This document shows positions 8,733 to 17,151 of a DNA stretch of 33,869 bases, piece after piece. The notes under the pieces were generated by a model. That model was not told the origin of the DNA. It worked only from the letters and a program-made list of their open reading frames with translations, and ran no database searches. The stretch spans positions 1-33,869 of the forward strand of contig JANYJS010000002.1 of assembly GCA_025361765.1 (NCBI GenBank), given 5' to 3'. Position 1 is the first letter of the stretch. The number at the start of each line of letters is the position of its first letter. Origin of the DNA: Bacillota bacterium (GTDB lineage Bacteria; Bacillota; Clostridia; Peptostreptococcales; Anaerovoracaceae). The position numbers and the translations under genes are program-made.

Positions 8733-8807
8733 TGTGGTTAATTAGTGATTGTGGTTAATTAGTGATAATGTCACCTTGTAGACTGATCAATGAAAATGTC
8801 ACCCCCC
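8733..8807. repeat. Repeats resembling the terminal end of an IS21-family element
   Basis: Two perfect copies of the 17-mer TGTGGTTAATTAGTGAT stand in tandem (8733-8749 and 8750-8766). They run into AGTGATAATGTCACC, and a related AATGAAAATGTCACC follows before a run of C. Read on the minus strand these are variants of GTGACATTTTCA-TTGATCA, which I recognise as the kind of repeated end motif carried by IS21-family insertion sequences. No transposase gene (istA/istB) is present, so this would be a scar or solo end. The family assignment is from memory of such ends, not a search. Confidence 0.45.
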
Positions 8808-8862
8808 CTTTGCATTGCTAAAAGATATGGCAAGTGGAATTTAGTCTTCCGCTTCCCTTGCA

Positions 8863-10017
8863 CTAAGTCTGAGAAGGAAGAGTTTTGAGGAGCCCAGAAC
8901 TTACATAGACAAAGATGCCCACAAGATTGAACACTCCATAAAATAGATACACCGCTGCACCGCTGAAGCTTTCAAGTATTACTCCCCCAAAAAATAGACA
9001 GAGTATGGCACTGGCATTGGATGAAATGGCTGCATAAAGAGTAATCGCACTACTAATCATAGATTTATCAACGGTTTTAGATATATATTTGACGAGCATG
9101 ACCAGTAGTACACCATTGGCAATGCCTTGTGTAAAGAATGTTCCTGTCAGAAGTTCTGGCGAGGGTGCAGTGCTATACCAAAGAAATCTCGCCAAGGAGA
9201 CAAACATCGTTATGAGGATCAGCTTTTCCATCGAAATAATTTTACTCAATTTCTCAGACCAAGCCATCATCGGCACCTCGCTTCCAACCATCAAGAGAAG
9301 GGCAAGGCCGATTCCCGAAAACGTACCACCCACTTGAATGAACAAGAAACTGAAATAGGTATTCTGAGCAATCATCGTACCATTTATGAAAAAGGCGCTC
9401 CAAATCAAAGCCATATATTTTTTGTTCTTAAGTAAAATCTTGAAATTACCTGACTTGATGGGTTTTGACTCAGAGGTATAATTGTCGAAAGTGGTAAGTT
9501 TGATGGATTTGATAAATACCATAGTCGCCAGCAATGCTACACTGTACATGGGGAAAATAATAGCTAAGCCGATTTTTTCCGACAATATGCCGGCAATAAA
9601 AACCCCAAGAGCAAAGCCAACCGATCCCCATTTCCTGACTTTCCCGAAAGTATGCCCAGAGCTCAGTGTCATAGCATCGTTTAAAGGCCTAATCGGCCCT
9701 TCGAAGAAGAACGCAAGGATAAAAATGACCAGAAATGGGGCAAAGTGTTTCGCAAGCATCAGCATGAGAACCAGAGCTAATGCTAACGCATATAAAGAGT
9801 ATAGTACTTTTTTGCTGTTGTTTCTCTTTTCATAAAAGGATCCCAATAAAGGAGAAGATAGAATTCCGATGGCAGTGGAGGATGAACAAATGACTCCGAT
9901 TTCAACCCCATTAAAACCAATGCTTGCCAAGTATTGTCCCAGTAATGGAAACAGTGCGCCAATAGCAAAGAAAGAAAAGGTATATATTCCTATAAAATTC
10001 ACATACTGCTTCCTCAT
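8863..10017 (-). CDS. MFS transporter, PPP/HcaT-like
   Basis: Polytopic membrane protein of 384 residues with about 12 hydrophobic segments. The N-terminal FIGIYTFSFFAIGALFPLLG, the GVICSSSTAIGILSSPLLG loop and FFFEGPIRPLNDAMTL in the middle resemble the MFS_1_like group that includes the phenylpropionate permease HcaT and nucleoside/proton symporters. Substrate cannot be told from the sequence. AGAAAGG lies about nine bases before the ATG. It stands alone between xylR and the folate genes, beside a probable IS remnant, which suggests it may be an inserted accessory gene. The 95 bases upstream show no clear promoter, and I see only a weak stem after its stop. It could take part in xylose-related uptake, but nothing besides position says so. 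Confidence 0.75.
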   Translation of the reverse strand: MRKQYVNFIGIYTFSFFAIGALFPLLGQYLASIGFNGVEIGVICSSSTAIGILSSPLLGSFYEKRNNSKKVLYSLYALALALVLMLMLAKHFAPFLVIFILAFFFEGPIRPLNDAMTLSSGHTFGKVRKWGSVGFALGVFIAGILSEKIGLAIIFPMYSVALLATMVFIKSIKLTTFDNYTSESKPIKSGNFKILLKNKKYMALIWSAFFINGTMIAQNTYFSFLFIQVGGTFSGIGLALLLMVGSEVPMMAWSEKLSKIISMEKLILITMFVSLARFLWYSTAPSPELLTGTFFTQGIANGVLLVMLVKYISKTVDKSMISSAITLYAAISSNASAILCLFFGGVILESFSGAAVYLFYGVFNLVGIFVYVSSGLLKTLPSQT

Positions 10018-10112
10018 GGCGTCAACCTTTCTCTTTCATACTTTTTTGATATTCCAACAATTTCTAAGATTTATTTCCGGCCACATTTATTTAAGGCTAT
10101 CATAAAATTTAA

Positions 10113-10604
10113 TCATTTATCCTGCAATTTGATGACCTTACCAAAGTCCCGTTTGTTTAAGTCTGCGATAAGGTCTTCAAGCGAATGGCTTCCTATCACG
10201 ATATTCCCTGCGATCTCCAAAAGTGGTATTAAAACAAATTTACGTTCAGACATTCTTGGATGGGGTATCGTTAGGTCTTCCTCCAAAGAGTCATAGCCTT
10301 CATAAAGCAAAATATCGATATCGATCGTCCTTGGCCCAAACCGGATCAGGCGTTCTCTTTTCAATTTGGCTTCGATAGCCTGGCAGGCAAGAAGCAATTG
10401 CTCGGGCCTTAGTGAGGTTTCAATTTCAAGCACACAATTGAGAAACCAGTCTTGCTCTAAATACCCTACAGGCTCTGTCTCATAATAAGAGGAGATCTTT
10501 GTCACTGTCAACTGTGCTTGCTCTCGCAACAAAGAAACGGCAGCTTCAATATTTTGCTTTTTATCGCCAAGGTTGCTGCCAATACCCAGATAGGCCTTAT
10601 TCAT
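10113..10604 (-). CDS. folK: 2-amino-4-hydroxy-6-hydroxymethyldihydropteridine pyrophosphokinase
   Basis: HPPK, 163 residues, transfers pyrophosphate from ATP to 6-hydroxymethyl-7,8-dihydropterin, giving the substrate of FolP. Visible motifs are the N-terminal YLGIGSNLGDKKQNI, YETEPVG, and the catalytic signature RFGPRTIDIDILLY, with IPHPRMSERKFVLIPL near the C-terminus. Translation should begin at ATG 10604 (MNKAYLGIG), preceded by GAGG five bases upstream; a frame 12 codons longer lies inside folB. It overlaps folB by eight bases (ATG inside the folB end), which suggests coupled translation. It is the last gene of the folate operon, and I see no clear terminator before the MFS gene. Confidence 0.95.
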   Translation of the reverse strand: MNKAYLGIGSNLGDKKQNIEAAVSLLREQAQLTVTKISSYYETEPVGYLEQDWFLNCVLEIETSLRPEQLLLACQAIEAKLKRERLIRFGPRTIDIDILLYEGYDSLEEDLTIPHPRMSERKFVLIPLLEIAGNIVIGSHSLEDLIADLNKRDFGKVIKLQDK

Positions 10605-10962
10605 ATCTTCCTCTTTGTATCTCGACGCCGAAATAATCAAAGATACCTTTCACGGGTGCCTGCGGCTTTCTGATTTCGACGCTTAGCTCATCAACAGCAG
10701 CAAAGTGAGAAAAAAGGCTTTGAGCAATGTCTTCTGCCAGCGCCTCAATAAGCTTAAACTGCTTGGTTTCAACAGATGCCTTGACGATGTCATAGGCAAG
10801 GCCATAATTTACCGTGTGCGTAAGCAAGTCTAATGTTCCTGCCTTTTTAAGATCCAAAAAAAGAATCACATCCACAAAGAACTTTTGCCCCAACCTGTTT
10901 TCTTCAGGTAAAACACCATGATAGCCATAAAAGCTCATATTTTTCATTATGATCTTATCCAT
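10597..10962 (-). CDS. folB: Dihydroneopterin aldolase
   Basis: FolB, 121 residues, cleaves 7,8-dihydroneopterin to 6-hydroxymethyl-7,8-dihydropterin and glycolaldehyde. The start MDKIIMKNMSFYGYHGVLPEE carries the YGYHGVLPEE signature with the active-site glutamate region, VNYGLAYDIVK follows, and the C-terminal VEIRKPQAPVKGIFDYFGVEI contains the conserved lysine. GAGG lies eight bases before the ATG. It is three bases downstream of folP and overlaps folK, consistent with a tight operon. Length and motifs are normal. Confidence 0.95.
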   Translation of the reverse strand: MDKIIMKNMSFYGYHGVLPEENRLGQKFFVDVILFLDLKKAGTLDLLTHTVNYGLAYDIVKASVETKQFKLIEALAEDIAQSLFSHFAAVDELSVEIRKPQAPVKGIFDYFGVEIQRGRYE

Positions 10963-10965
10963 TAC

Positions 10966-11802
10966 TCAATCCTCTTTTGTCTTTCTCAATATGGCATCGG
11001 CAACTCTAACGGCCCTAAAATTCTCTTTGACGTCATGTGCTCTAATAAAGTCTACGCCCTTCGTCACGCCGATTACCGAAGTACTTATGGTCGCCTCTAC
11101 CCGCTCTTCCGGAGGCAAGGGAAGTATTTTGCCGAACATTCCTTTTCTTGATGTGCCAAGAAGAATCGGATAGCCAAGACAGTTAAGCTCCTCTAATCGC
11201 GAAATCACCGCAATATTTTGTTCCAGTGTTTTGCCAAAACCTATACCCGGATCCAGAATAATATTATGCTCCTTGATCCCTGCCGACAAAGCTATTTCGA
11301 CAGATTTTTTTAAGAATGCAACGATTTCCATCATAATATCACTTGCATATTCGGTTCCATTCTGGTTATGCATAAGCACGACCGGCACCTGATATTCTGC
11401 ACAAATTCCTGCCATGGCAGGATCCCTTTGGAGTCCCCAGACATCATTGATCATATGGGCGCCAGCAGCAAGCATACAGCCTGCAACGGCGGCTTTGGAA
11501 GTGTCTATTGATATGGGAGCATGCACCTCAGAGACCAGTCTTTTAAGAACCGGGAGCACTCTATTAATTTCTTCTTCTGCAGTTACGGAAGCATGCCCTG
11601 GTCTTGTGGATTCTCCACCAAGATCAAGGATATCAGCTCCATCATTCACCATTTGATTCGCATGCCTCATGGCATCCTCAATATAGCTGAATTTTCCTCC
11701 ATCCGAAAAAGAGTCCGGAGTAAGGTTTAAAATCCCCATAATATAGGTTCTGCTGCCTAAATTGAAAATGCGCTCACCGCATTTGAGTTCACCGCTACGC
11801 AT
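10966..11802 (-). CDS. folP: Dihydropteroate synthase
   Basis: FolP, 278 residues, condenses dihydropterin pyrophosphate with p-aminobenzoate to dihydropteroate; it is the sulfonamide target. Motifs are MGILNLTPDSFSDGG (pterin-binding loop), ILDLGGESTRPGH, SIDTSKAAVA, MINDVWG and ILDPGIGFGK, with RAHDVKE near the C-terminus. The ATG shares its A with the folE stop codon (TAATG), a reinitiation-type overlap, and no good RBS is visible, which fits translational coupling. It is followed by folB three bases later. No unusual substitution is obvious in the sulfonamide-site loops. Confidence 0.96.
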   Translation of the reverse strand: MRSGELKCGERIFNLGSRTYIMGILNLTPDSFSDGGKFSYIEDAMRHANQMVNDGADILDLGGESTRPGHASVTAEEEINRVLPVLKRLVSEVHAPISIDTSKAAVAGCMLAAGAHMINDVWGLQRDPAMAGICAEYQVPVVLMHNQNGTEYASDIMMEIVAFLKKSVEIALSAGIKEHNIILDPGIGFGKTLEQNIAVISRLEELNCLGYPILLGTSRKGMFGKILPLPPEERVEATISTSVIGVTKGVDFIRAHDVKENFRAVRVADAILRKTKED

Positions 11803-12362
11803 TAGAATCTGATTAAAGACATGGCTTCAGCTCTAGTTTTAGCATCTTTTTCAAAGACGCCCCGAACAGCAGAGGTAACAGTTTTAGATCCTGATTTCTT
11901 GACGCCTCTCATGGTCATGCACATATGCTCGGCAGACACCACGACTATGACGCCGTAAGGATTTAATTTCTCAACAATCACCTCCGCTATGGCCGTTGTA
12001 AACCTTTCCTGAAGTTGAGGCCTCTTTGCCAGGGTTTCAACCACCCTTGCTAGTTTGCTCAGACCAGTGATTTTTCCCTTTCTAGGGATATAACCCACAT
12101 GGGCGAGGCCGAAAAAAGGGACCAGATGATGCTCGCACATTGAATAAAAGGGAATATCTTTGACTAGAACCATTTCCTCATGATGCTCTTCTTGAAAAAA
12201 TACATCGAGGTGCTTGCCCGGATCCTCATTAAGTCCCGAAAAAATCTCTTCGTACATATTGGCGATTCTAGTGGGCGTCCCCCGAAGTCCTTCCCTTTCT
12301 GGGTTCTCTCCGATAGCCTCGATGATTTCCCTAACGGCTTTTTCTATTCTTTCCTTATCCAT
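11802..12362 (-). CDS. folE: GTP cyclohydrolase I
   Basis: FolE (type IA), 186 residues, converts GTP to 7,8-dihydroneopterin triphosphate, the first step of folate synthesis. The zinc site [10 protein letters not shown] (Cys76, His79) and the second cysteine in [10 protein letters not shown] (Cys148) are intact; [10 protein letters not shown] and the RPQLQER loop are typical. I prefer ATG 12362, with AGGTGG six bases upstream. A frame seven codons longer starts at 12383 in an ATGA overlap with the HD gene but has no RBS. It is 17 bases after the HD-domain gene and overlaps folP by one base. No zinc-independent alternative is suggested. Confidence 0.95.
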   Translation of the reverse strand: MDKERIEKAVREIIEAIGENPEREGLRGTPTRIANMYEEIFSGLNEDPGKHLDVFFQEEHHEEMVLVKDIPFYSMCEHHLVPFFGLAHVGYIPRKGKITGLSKLARVVETLAKRPQLQERFTTAIAEVIVEKLNPYGVIVVVSAEHMCMTMRGVKKSGSKTVTSAVRGVFEKDAKTRAEAMSLIRF

Positions 12363-12379
12363 TTGGCTCCACCTTCTTT

Positions 12380-12970
12380 TCATTTATATGGTGCTTGTGA
12401 TGCTTGCATTGTTTCCTTACCTTCAGATGAAACATTATGGTGCTTGCATCGAGATTTTGCCTTGCAGCTTTCGCATGGCCGAACTATTTTATCGCATTTG
12501 TAAAGTATGTCTGTTAATGACAAAACTTGATTTTGAACTAGTTTCTCTTGATACGAAACGGTGCGATGACTTTTAATCGCTTCGGCAATTAGTGCCTCTT
12601 CTATAAAATTATACCCGCAATCCCTTAGGATTTCAACTGCCAGCTCAGCGCTGGCCAAGGCGTGATCCTGGCCGTCTTCGTATTCCCTCCACCTTCCGAT
12701 ATCGTGGAGCAGCCCCGCCGCACGGATAACATCCTCTTTTATTGTCAATTTTTTGTTTTCTTCAATTGACAGCTTGGCGCCCTCTTCAGTCAGCAGTTTG
12801 CCGCTCATGGCCATAGCTACTGCTGCCTCAGATACGTCTAGGGCATGGGAAAGTCCATGACCGCAAAATAGGCGGTTTTTTTCCGCGGAGGCGTTGCGTT
12901 CCATATAGTCATTAAACTGTTTATGGGCAAGTATACTTGCTTCTCTATTCAACAGCACGCCTCTGTTCAA
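12380..12970 (-). CDS. HD-domain phosphohydrolase with C-terminal cysteine motif, in the folate operon
   Basis: Small HD-superfamily protein. With the TTG at 12970 it has 196 residues: His42 in [10 protein letters not shown], the HD pair at 89-90 ([13 protein letters not shown]), His103 and Asp160 (KCDKI) complete the metal site. The C-terminus holds four cysteines (159, 167, 170, 175; [10 protein letters not shown]), a common extension in clostridial HDIG proteins. The first TTG overlaps the rqcP stop by four bases and has no RBS. A second TTG at 12952 has AGAGG seven bases upstream and may be the true start (190 residues). It lies directly before folE. HD enzymes cleave phosphates from nucleotides, so it is a candidate for the missing dihydroneopterin-triphosphate step, but that is inference. 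Confidence 0.85.
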   Translation of the reverse strand: MNRGVLLNREASILAHKQFNDYMERNASAEKNRLFCGHGLSHALDVSEAAVAMAMSGKLLTEEGAKLSIEENKKLTIKEDVIRAAGLLHDIGRWREYEDGQDHALASAELAVEILRDCGYNFIEEALIAEAIKSHRTVSYQEKLVQNQVLSLTDILYKCDKIVRPCESCKAKSRCKHHNVSSEGKETMQASQAPYK

Positions 12971-13209
12971 TCCACGATCTCATACATGGTCTCTGCCGCA
13001 TCTTTTGAGGTTAGGAGAGACAGGCTTTTAACCCTAGCTTTTATTACGGAATTGCCAAACTGTATTCTTATGATATCATCCAGCTTAACTTCCGTTCCAG
13101 GCTTTGCCGGTTTATCGTTAATAAAAATTCGGTCTTGCTCACAAGCTTCTTTGGCAATGGTCCTTCTTTTAATCAATCTCGAGTTTTTCAGAAATTTATC
13201 TATTCGCAT
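12967..13209 (-). CDS. rqcP: S4-domain RNA-binding protein RqcP (YabO type)
   Basis: Protein of 80 residues formed almost entirely of one S4 RNA-binding domain (MRIDKFLKNSRLIKRRTIAKEA at the N-terminus). Homologues bind the 50S subunit and assist C-terminal alanine tailing of stalled nascent chains in ribosome-associated quality control. The ATG at 13209 follows GGAGG by six bases; the frame is open further upstream, but that part contains the hup terminator. In B. subtilis this gene (yabO) follows mazG (yabN), the same neighbourhood as here with hup inserted. Only about 16 bases separate the terminator from the RBS, so expression probably depends on readthrough. The name is based on size and synteny. 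Confidence 0.85.
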   Translation of the reverse strand: MRIDKFLKNSRLIKRRTIAKEACEQDRIFINDKPAKPGTEVKLDDIIRIQFGNSVIKARVKSLSLLTSKDAAETMYEIVD

Positions 13210-13233
13210 GGGATTCCTCCGTTTGTCGAAAAT

Positions 13234-13256
13234 AAAAAAAGCAGCTTCACAGCTGC
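13234..13256 (-). terminator. Terminator between hup and rqcP
   Basis: On the minus strand GCAGCT and AGCTGC pair around GTGA and are followed by seven T. It lies 24 bases after the hup stop. The next gene begins 25 bases later, leaving no room for a separate promoter, so it probably acts as a leaky attenuator. Confidence 0.75.
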
Positions 13257-13280
13257 CTCTTTTATTATAATTCATTAAAA

Positions 13281-13562
13281 TTACTTATTGTTTACTGCGT
13301 CCTTTAAGGCCTTGCCAGCTTTAAATACAGGAGCTTTTGCTGCTGCAATTTTGATGACTTCGCCAGGTTTTCTTGGGTTTCTTCCCTGTCTTGCTTTTCT
13401 TTGTCTGGTTTCAAATGTACCGAATCCGATCAGTTGTACTTTGTCACCATCAACGAGTGCGCCCTCAACGCTTGCAACGAATGCATTAACTGCTGCTTCT
13501 GCGTCTTTTTTTGTGAATCCGGTTTTTACCGCTACACTAGCAACTAATTCAGCTTTATTCAT
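13281..13562 (-). CDS. hup: HU-type histone-like DNA-binding protein
   Basis: Protein of 93 residues, close to the usual 90-92. The N-terminal [28 protein letters not shown] helices and the beta-arm region [22 protein letters not shown] with the RNPRxPGE signature define the HU/IHF family. HU is an abundant dimeric nucleoid protein that bends DNA. A strong RBS (AAGGAGG) precedes the ATG. It has its own terminator just downstream, which fits a heavily expressed short transcript. I could not identify a convincing promoter in the 76 bases upstream, although a TATTAT/TATATA stretch is there. Confidence 0.97.
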   Translation of the reverse strand: MNKAELVASVAVKTGFTKKDAEAAVNAFVASVEGALVDGDKVQLIGFGTFETRQRKARQGRNPRKPGEVIKIAAAKAPVFKAGKALKDAVNNK

Positions 13563-13638
13563 GAAATCGACCTCCTTAAGTTAATTAGATGTTTTATATA
13601 ATAAGAAGCACACACTTCTGATTACCATTTTTAAGAAC

Positions 13639-14478
13639 TTATTTTACTGGTTTAAGCTCAATCTTAGCCAAATTCCAAAATTCGTCCATCTGATCGAGAG
13701 TCATCTCTTCTAGAACTTTTCCGCAAGCTTTGGACCTCGTTTCAATAAAATCGAACCTATCGATGAATTTTAGTGAAGCTTCATTTAGGGCTTCTTCAGG
13801 ATCAACCTTTAAAAACCTTGCCACATTGACCACTGCGAAAAGCAAATCGCCAACTTCTTCTTTAATGTGTGCGCTGTCACCTGCTTTATGTATATCCAAA
13901 AGTTCCTGAGTCTCCTCATAAACTTTATCAAAAGCATCCCTAATATCATCCCAGTCGAACCCGACATGAGCCGCTTTTTTTTGAATTTTAACACTCTTCA
14001 TTAAGGCGGGAAGATTCTTTGGAATACGCCGCATAGATTCGGAATGCGTCGTCTGGTTCTTCTCTTTTCTCTTCACATTCTCCCATTTTTCAAGGGCCTT
14101 GTCAATACTTTCGTTTGTATTATTTATAAAAACATGGGGGTGTCTGCTGATCATTTTGTCAGCTTCTCTATTTGCTAGGGTTTTTAGGTCAAAATCCCCG
14201 GATTCACTTGCAATTTGTGCGTGAAAGACGATCTGGAGGAGCAAATCTCCCAGCTCCTCTTCTAAATTATCCATGTCTTTATTTTCGATGGCGTCGATTA
14301 CCTCATAAGCTTCTTCTATAAGACAAGCTTTGAGACTTTCATGGGTCTGCACTTGATCCCATGGGCAGCCATTTTCACTTCGCAGAAATGCAATAATGTC
14401 ACTCAGCCTCGCGATTGCAGCTGCCCTTGTTTCTCCTTTTATATAAAACTTCTCCATTTTGATATCATACTTTTCCAT
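13639..14478 (-). CDS. mazG: Nucleoside triphosphate pyrophosphohydrolase MazG (YabN type)
   Basis: Protein of 279 residues with two tandem MazG domains. The first has NGCPWDQVQTHESL, EEAYEVIDAI and EEELGDLLLQIVFHA; the second has VGFDWDDIRDAFDKVYEETQELL and EEVGDLLFAVVNVARF. The EExxE/ExxD clusters bind magnesium and the triphosphate. The enzyme hydrolyses NTPs and dNTPs to monophosphates, cleaning aberrant nucleotides. The B. subtilis homologue YabN has an N-terminal methylase-like domain that is absent here. I use ATG 14478 (AGGAGA upstream), sharing one base with the spoVB stop (TAATG); an in-frame TTG at 14502 is possible but weaker. Confidence 0.95.
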   Translation of the reverse strand: MEKYDIKMEKFYIKGETRAAAIARLSDIIAFLRSENGCPWDQVQTHESLKACLIEEAYEVIDAIENKDMDNLEEELGDLLLQIVFHAQIASESGDFDLKTLANREADKMISRHPHVFINNTNESIDKALEKWENVKRKEKNQTTHSESMRRIPKNLPALMKSVKIQKKAAHVGFDWDDIRDAFDKVYEETQELLDIHKAGDSAHIKEEVGDLLFAVVNVARFLKVDPEEALNEASLKFIDRFDFIETRSKACGKVLEEMTLDQMDEFWNLAKIELKPVK

Positions 14479-16079
14479 TAGGGTCTCCTGAGTTTTCTCC
14501 AAAGTTTGATGAGTTGCTTTCCCTTTGGCAGTTTTTCAATTTCTTCCTGGGTGATACTCTTCGTTACAAAGAGCATGACGGCATAAATAATTGTGCCTAA
14601 CCCTATTGAAATCAAAACTGAGAGACCATTGCCAAGATAATGGGATAATAGCAGATACCCAAGTCCCACGCCAAGGCTCATAGCCACGGCAGAAAGCAAA
14701 GGTTTAATAAAAGTCAGTCCAGCACTGAATTTGGTTCCTGTGTATTTTTCCACTGCCATCAAATTCAGGATGGAAGCGATGATGTAGGCAGCAACAGTTC
14801 CAATAGCCGCCCCTTTTACATTGAACCAAGGAATCCCAGTGAGGGTAAAGGTTATAACAATCTTAAAGAGTGCACCAATGCAAAGATTGATGACCGGTAT
14901 CGACTGCTTGCCAAGACCCTGAAGCACACCAGTCAAAGTTTGAACCGTTGACAAGAATATGACGCCGAAGGCTAAAATAAATAAATTAGGCGCTGCACTA
15001 ATTGCGCTGGCCTTTTGGAAAGGATAGAGGAGTCTCATGATTGGCTCTGAAAGCGTCATAAGACCTAGTGCGCAGGGAAGACCAATCAGCATGGCGGTTC
15101 TCATGCCAAGTTCGACATTATATCTCAAAAATGCAACATCTTTTCTCTCATTGGCCGCAGAGATTGCAGGCACAAGACTCATAGCAATGGCCATGGAGAG
15201 CACCCCGGGAAAGTTGATTAGGGGCGCCGCCATTCCGGTCAGCTGTCCATAGAGGCTATTCGCTGCAGCTTCTGTAAACCCGGTTTCTTGAAGCCTTCTC
15301 ATGACAATAGCTACGTCAATGGCGCTCATAATCGGCATAATCGCAGCGCCAATAGTGACAGGAATGGCAATCATGAAAATTTTAGATAGAATTTTTCCTG
15401 CGCTTTCCCTTGGAGAAGGCGTTCCCATAGCAATTTCCTGCTTTATTTTGGTTCTCCTATAAAAGTAGATGCCAATAATCGCAATCGAACCCCCAATGCC
15501 ACCAGCAGCGGCGCCAAAGGTCGCCCCGCCCGCAGCTATGCTTGGACCATTTTTAAGCAAGAGCACCGCTAAACCTAGCCCGACAGCTACTCTAAAGAAT
15601 TGCTCCACGATTTGAGAAAACGCCGTCGGCTTCATATTCTGCATGCCTTGAAAATAGCCTCTATACGCAGCCATAATGGGCACGAAAAGCAGCGCCGGCG
15701 CTATGGCCAGCATAGCATAATAGGCTCCTGGATTTTTCAGGTATTTGACGATCTCATGGGCGCCAAAAAAGACTAACAGAAATGACGTAATGCCTGTGGC
15801 GAAAAGAAGTATAAACGAGATTTTAAAAACTCTATGCGCTTCGTCATAATGATCTGCAGCGATTCTTTCAGAAACGAGTTTGGAAATGGCAATCGGTATT
15901 CCCGATGTGGAAAGCACCAAAAAAAGAACATAAATAGGATATGCCGTCTGGTAATATCCCATTCCTTCGTCCCCAATAAGATTTGCCAGGGGGATTCTAA
16001 AGAATGCCCCCAAAACCTTAATGATTAAGCCTGCTATGCCTAGAACCACCGCACCTTGTAAAAACGATTTCTTAGACAT
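14478..16079 (-). CDS. spoVB: MATE-like lipid flippase / stage V sporulation protein B family
   Basis: Membrane protein of 533 residues with about 14 hydrophobic segments, of the MVF/polysaccharide-transporter branch of the MOP superfamily. The N-terminus KSFLQGAVVLGIAGLIIKVLGAFFRIPLANLIGDEGMGYYQ is the family hallmark. B. subtilis SpoVB is needed for spore cortex formation and is a suspected lipid II or lipid-linked precursor flippase. The ATG at 16079 has GGAGG five bases upstream. It sits next to mazG as in B. subtilis (yabM-yabN), with one-base overlap. The protein could equally be a general cell-wall precursor flippase of the MurJ group; sporulation is inferred from synteny. Confidence 0.9.
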   Translation of the reverse strand: MSKKSFLQGAVVLGIAGLIIKVLGAFFRIPLANLIGDEGMGYYQTAYPIYVLFLVLSTSGIPIAISKLVSERIAADHYDEAHRVFKISFILLFATGITSFLLVFFGAHEIVKYLKNPGAYYAMLAIAPALLFVPIMAAYRGYFQGMQNMKPTAFSQIVEQFFRVAVGLGLAVLLLKNGPSIAAGGATFGAAAGGIGGSIAIIGIYFYRRTKIKQEIAMGTPSPRESAGKILSKIFMIAIPVTIGAAIMPIMSAIDVAIVMRRLQETGFTEAAANSLYGQLTGMAAPLINFPGVLSMAIAMSLVPAISAANERKDVAFLRYNVELGMRTAMLIGLPCALGLMTLSEPIMRLLYPFQKASAISAAPNLFILAFGVIFLSTVQTLTGVLQGLGKQSIPVINLCIGALFKIVITFTLTGIPWFNVKGAAIGTVAAYIIASILNLMAVEKYTGTKFSAGLTFIKPLLSAVAMSLGVGLGYLLLSHYLGNGLSVLISIGLGTIIYAVMLFVTKSITQEEIEKLPKGKQLIKLWRKLRRP

Positions 16080-16160
16080 CGAATCCTCCAATGGTTGCTA
16101 TAGATATGTGTCGATATTATTTGCTCATATATGTCCCGATTGATGCTGTGATTACTCTCA

Positions 16161-17075
16161 TTAGTTGTTATAGGTAATCTTCATTGTCGCTTTAATGGTG
16201 TCAAGCTTTGCTTTATAGGCCTCGTCGAACAATTTGTACAAAATATCCTGCTGCGATTCCTGATAGGTTTGTGTTACGGACTTCTTATCAATCACCTTTA
16301 TAATATGAAAGCCGAATTCTGTTTCAACGATACCGCTGAGCTGACCCACCGGCGTACTGAAGGCTGCATCGGAGAAAGCTGTAACCATTTGATCTTTTTT
16401 AAAATACCCCAGGTCTCCACCAAGGGCGCCGGATCCAGTATCAATGGATTTTGACTTAGCTATAGCTGCGAAGTCAGCGCCTCCTTGAAGCTCTTTTAGT
16501 ATGGCTTCTGCTTCTGCCTTTGTTTTAACCAGAATGTGACTGGCCTTAACCTGCTCCGTGGTGTATAGTGCTTTATTCGCTTCATAGTAAGCCTTGCCTG
16601 CCGCTTCAGGATCTTTGAATTCGGTGGTCACTTCGCTGAAAAAGGCTGAAGTATAGTATTGATTCAAAAAGAATTTTTGCAAATAGTCTTCCGTGATTTT
16701 ATTATCTGCTAAAAACTTCTTCGTAGCTTCATCAGAGTTGACTTGATCCATGAAGGTTTTAAAATCGGTGTCTTTGGTTTCCGGAATGACATTTTGTTTT
16801 TTACCGTCATAATACTGCCGGATGACTTCCATAGAAACCAGATCCTCAAGTGCAGTCTTTTTCATTTCCGCTAATTGGGTCTTGTCGGTAATTTTCGTAA
16901 TATCCGTACCTGTCGTTAACCCATATAGTGGGAAGTAGGTATTCATTTCACCAGCCGTAATTTTAACACCATTAATTTGAACAAGATTTTTGGTGTCCGG
17001 AGTTCCGCAGGCTCCCAAAGTCATAATGAGAATGGCTATTATGGTGACTGATACTATTTTTTTCAATTTAATCAT
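16161..17075 (-). CDS. prsA: PrsA-type foldase lipoprotein (parvulin peptidyl-prolyl isomerase)
   Basis: Extracytoplasmic lipoprotein of 304 residues that helps secreted proteins fold. Residues 1-23 form a lipoprotein signal, with a lipobox LGAC (Cys23). A SurA-like helical region follows, then a PpiC parvulin domain at about 176-265: ASHILVKT, the GGDLGYFKKDQMV loop and FGFHIIKV. The ATG at 17075 has GGGAG upstream; an upstream TTG in frame is less likely. It occupies the place between mfd and spoVB where B. subtilis has spoVT. The 76-base gap after mfd contains TGCTATAAT, an extended -10, so it may have its own promoter as well as readthrough from mfd. Confidence 0.9.
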   Translation of the reverse strand: MIKLKKIVSVTIIAILIMTLGACGTPDTKNLVQINGVKITAGEMNTYFPLYGLTTGTDITKITDKTQLAEMKKTALEDLVSMEVIRQYYDGKKQNVIPETKDTDFKTFMDQVNSDEATKKFLADNKITEDYLQKFFLNQYYTSAFFSEVTTEFKDPEAAGKAYYEANKALYTTEQVKASHILVKTKAEAEAILKELQGGADFAAIAKSKSIDTGSGALGGDLGYFKKDQMVTAFSDAAFSTPVGQLSGIVETEFGFHIIKVIDKKSVTQTYQESQQDILYKLFDEAYKAKLDTIKATMKITYNN

Positions 17076-17138
17076 TTTTTTCTCTCCCAATTCTATGTTT
17101 TATTTATTTATTCTACATTATTGTAATCACTCCCGGTT

Positions 17139-17144
17139 ATTATA
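17139..17144 (-). promoter_or_regulatory. Possible extended -10 promoter of prsA
   Basis: The minus strand reads TGTGCTATAAT with the TATAAT at 17139-17144, immediately after the mfd stop. A TG one base before the hexamer gives an extended -10, but no -35 close to TTGACA is present at the right distance. Confidence 0.45.
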
Positions 17145-17151
17145 GCACAAT

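Noticed and set aside
8821-8862. Terminator after the MFS gene
   Set aside because: A GCAAG/CTTGC stem can be drawn, but it has several mismatches and no T run directly after the stem.
8863-10017. MFS transporter as part of the xylose regulon
   Set aside because: No dyad like those at xylF and xylR lies upstream of it, and its family resemblance is to the HcaT group rather than pentose symporters.
13601-13625. Hairpin AGAAG/CTTCT between mazG and hup as a terminator
   Set aside because: The stem is only five base pairs and the following tract is TTATTATAT, too weak to call.
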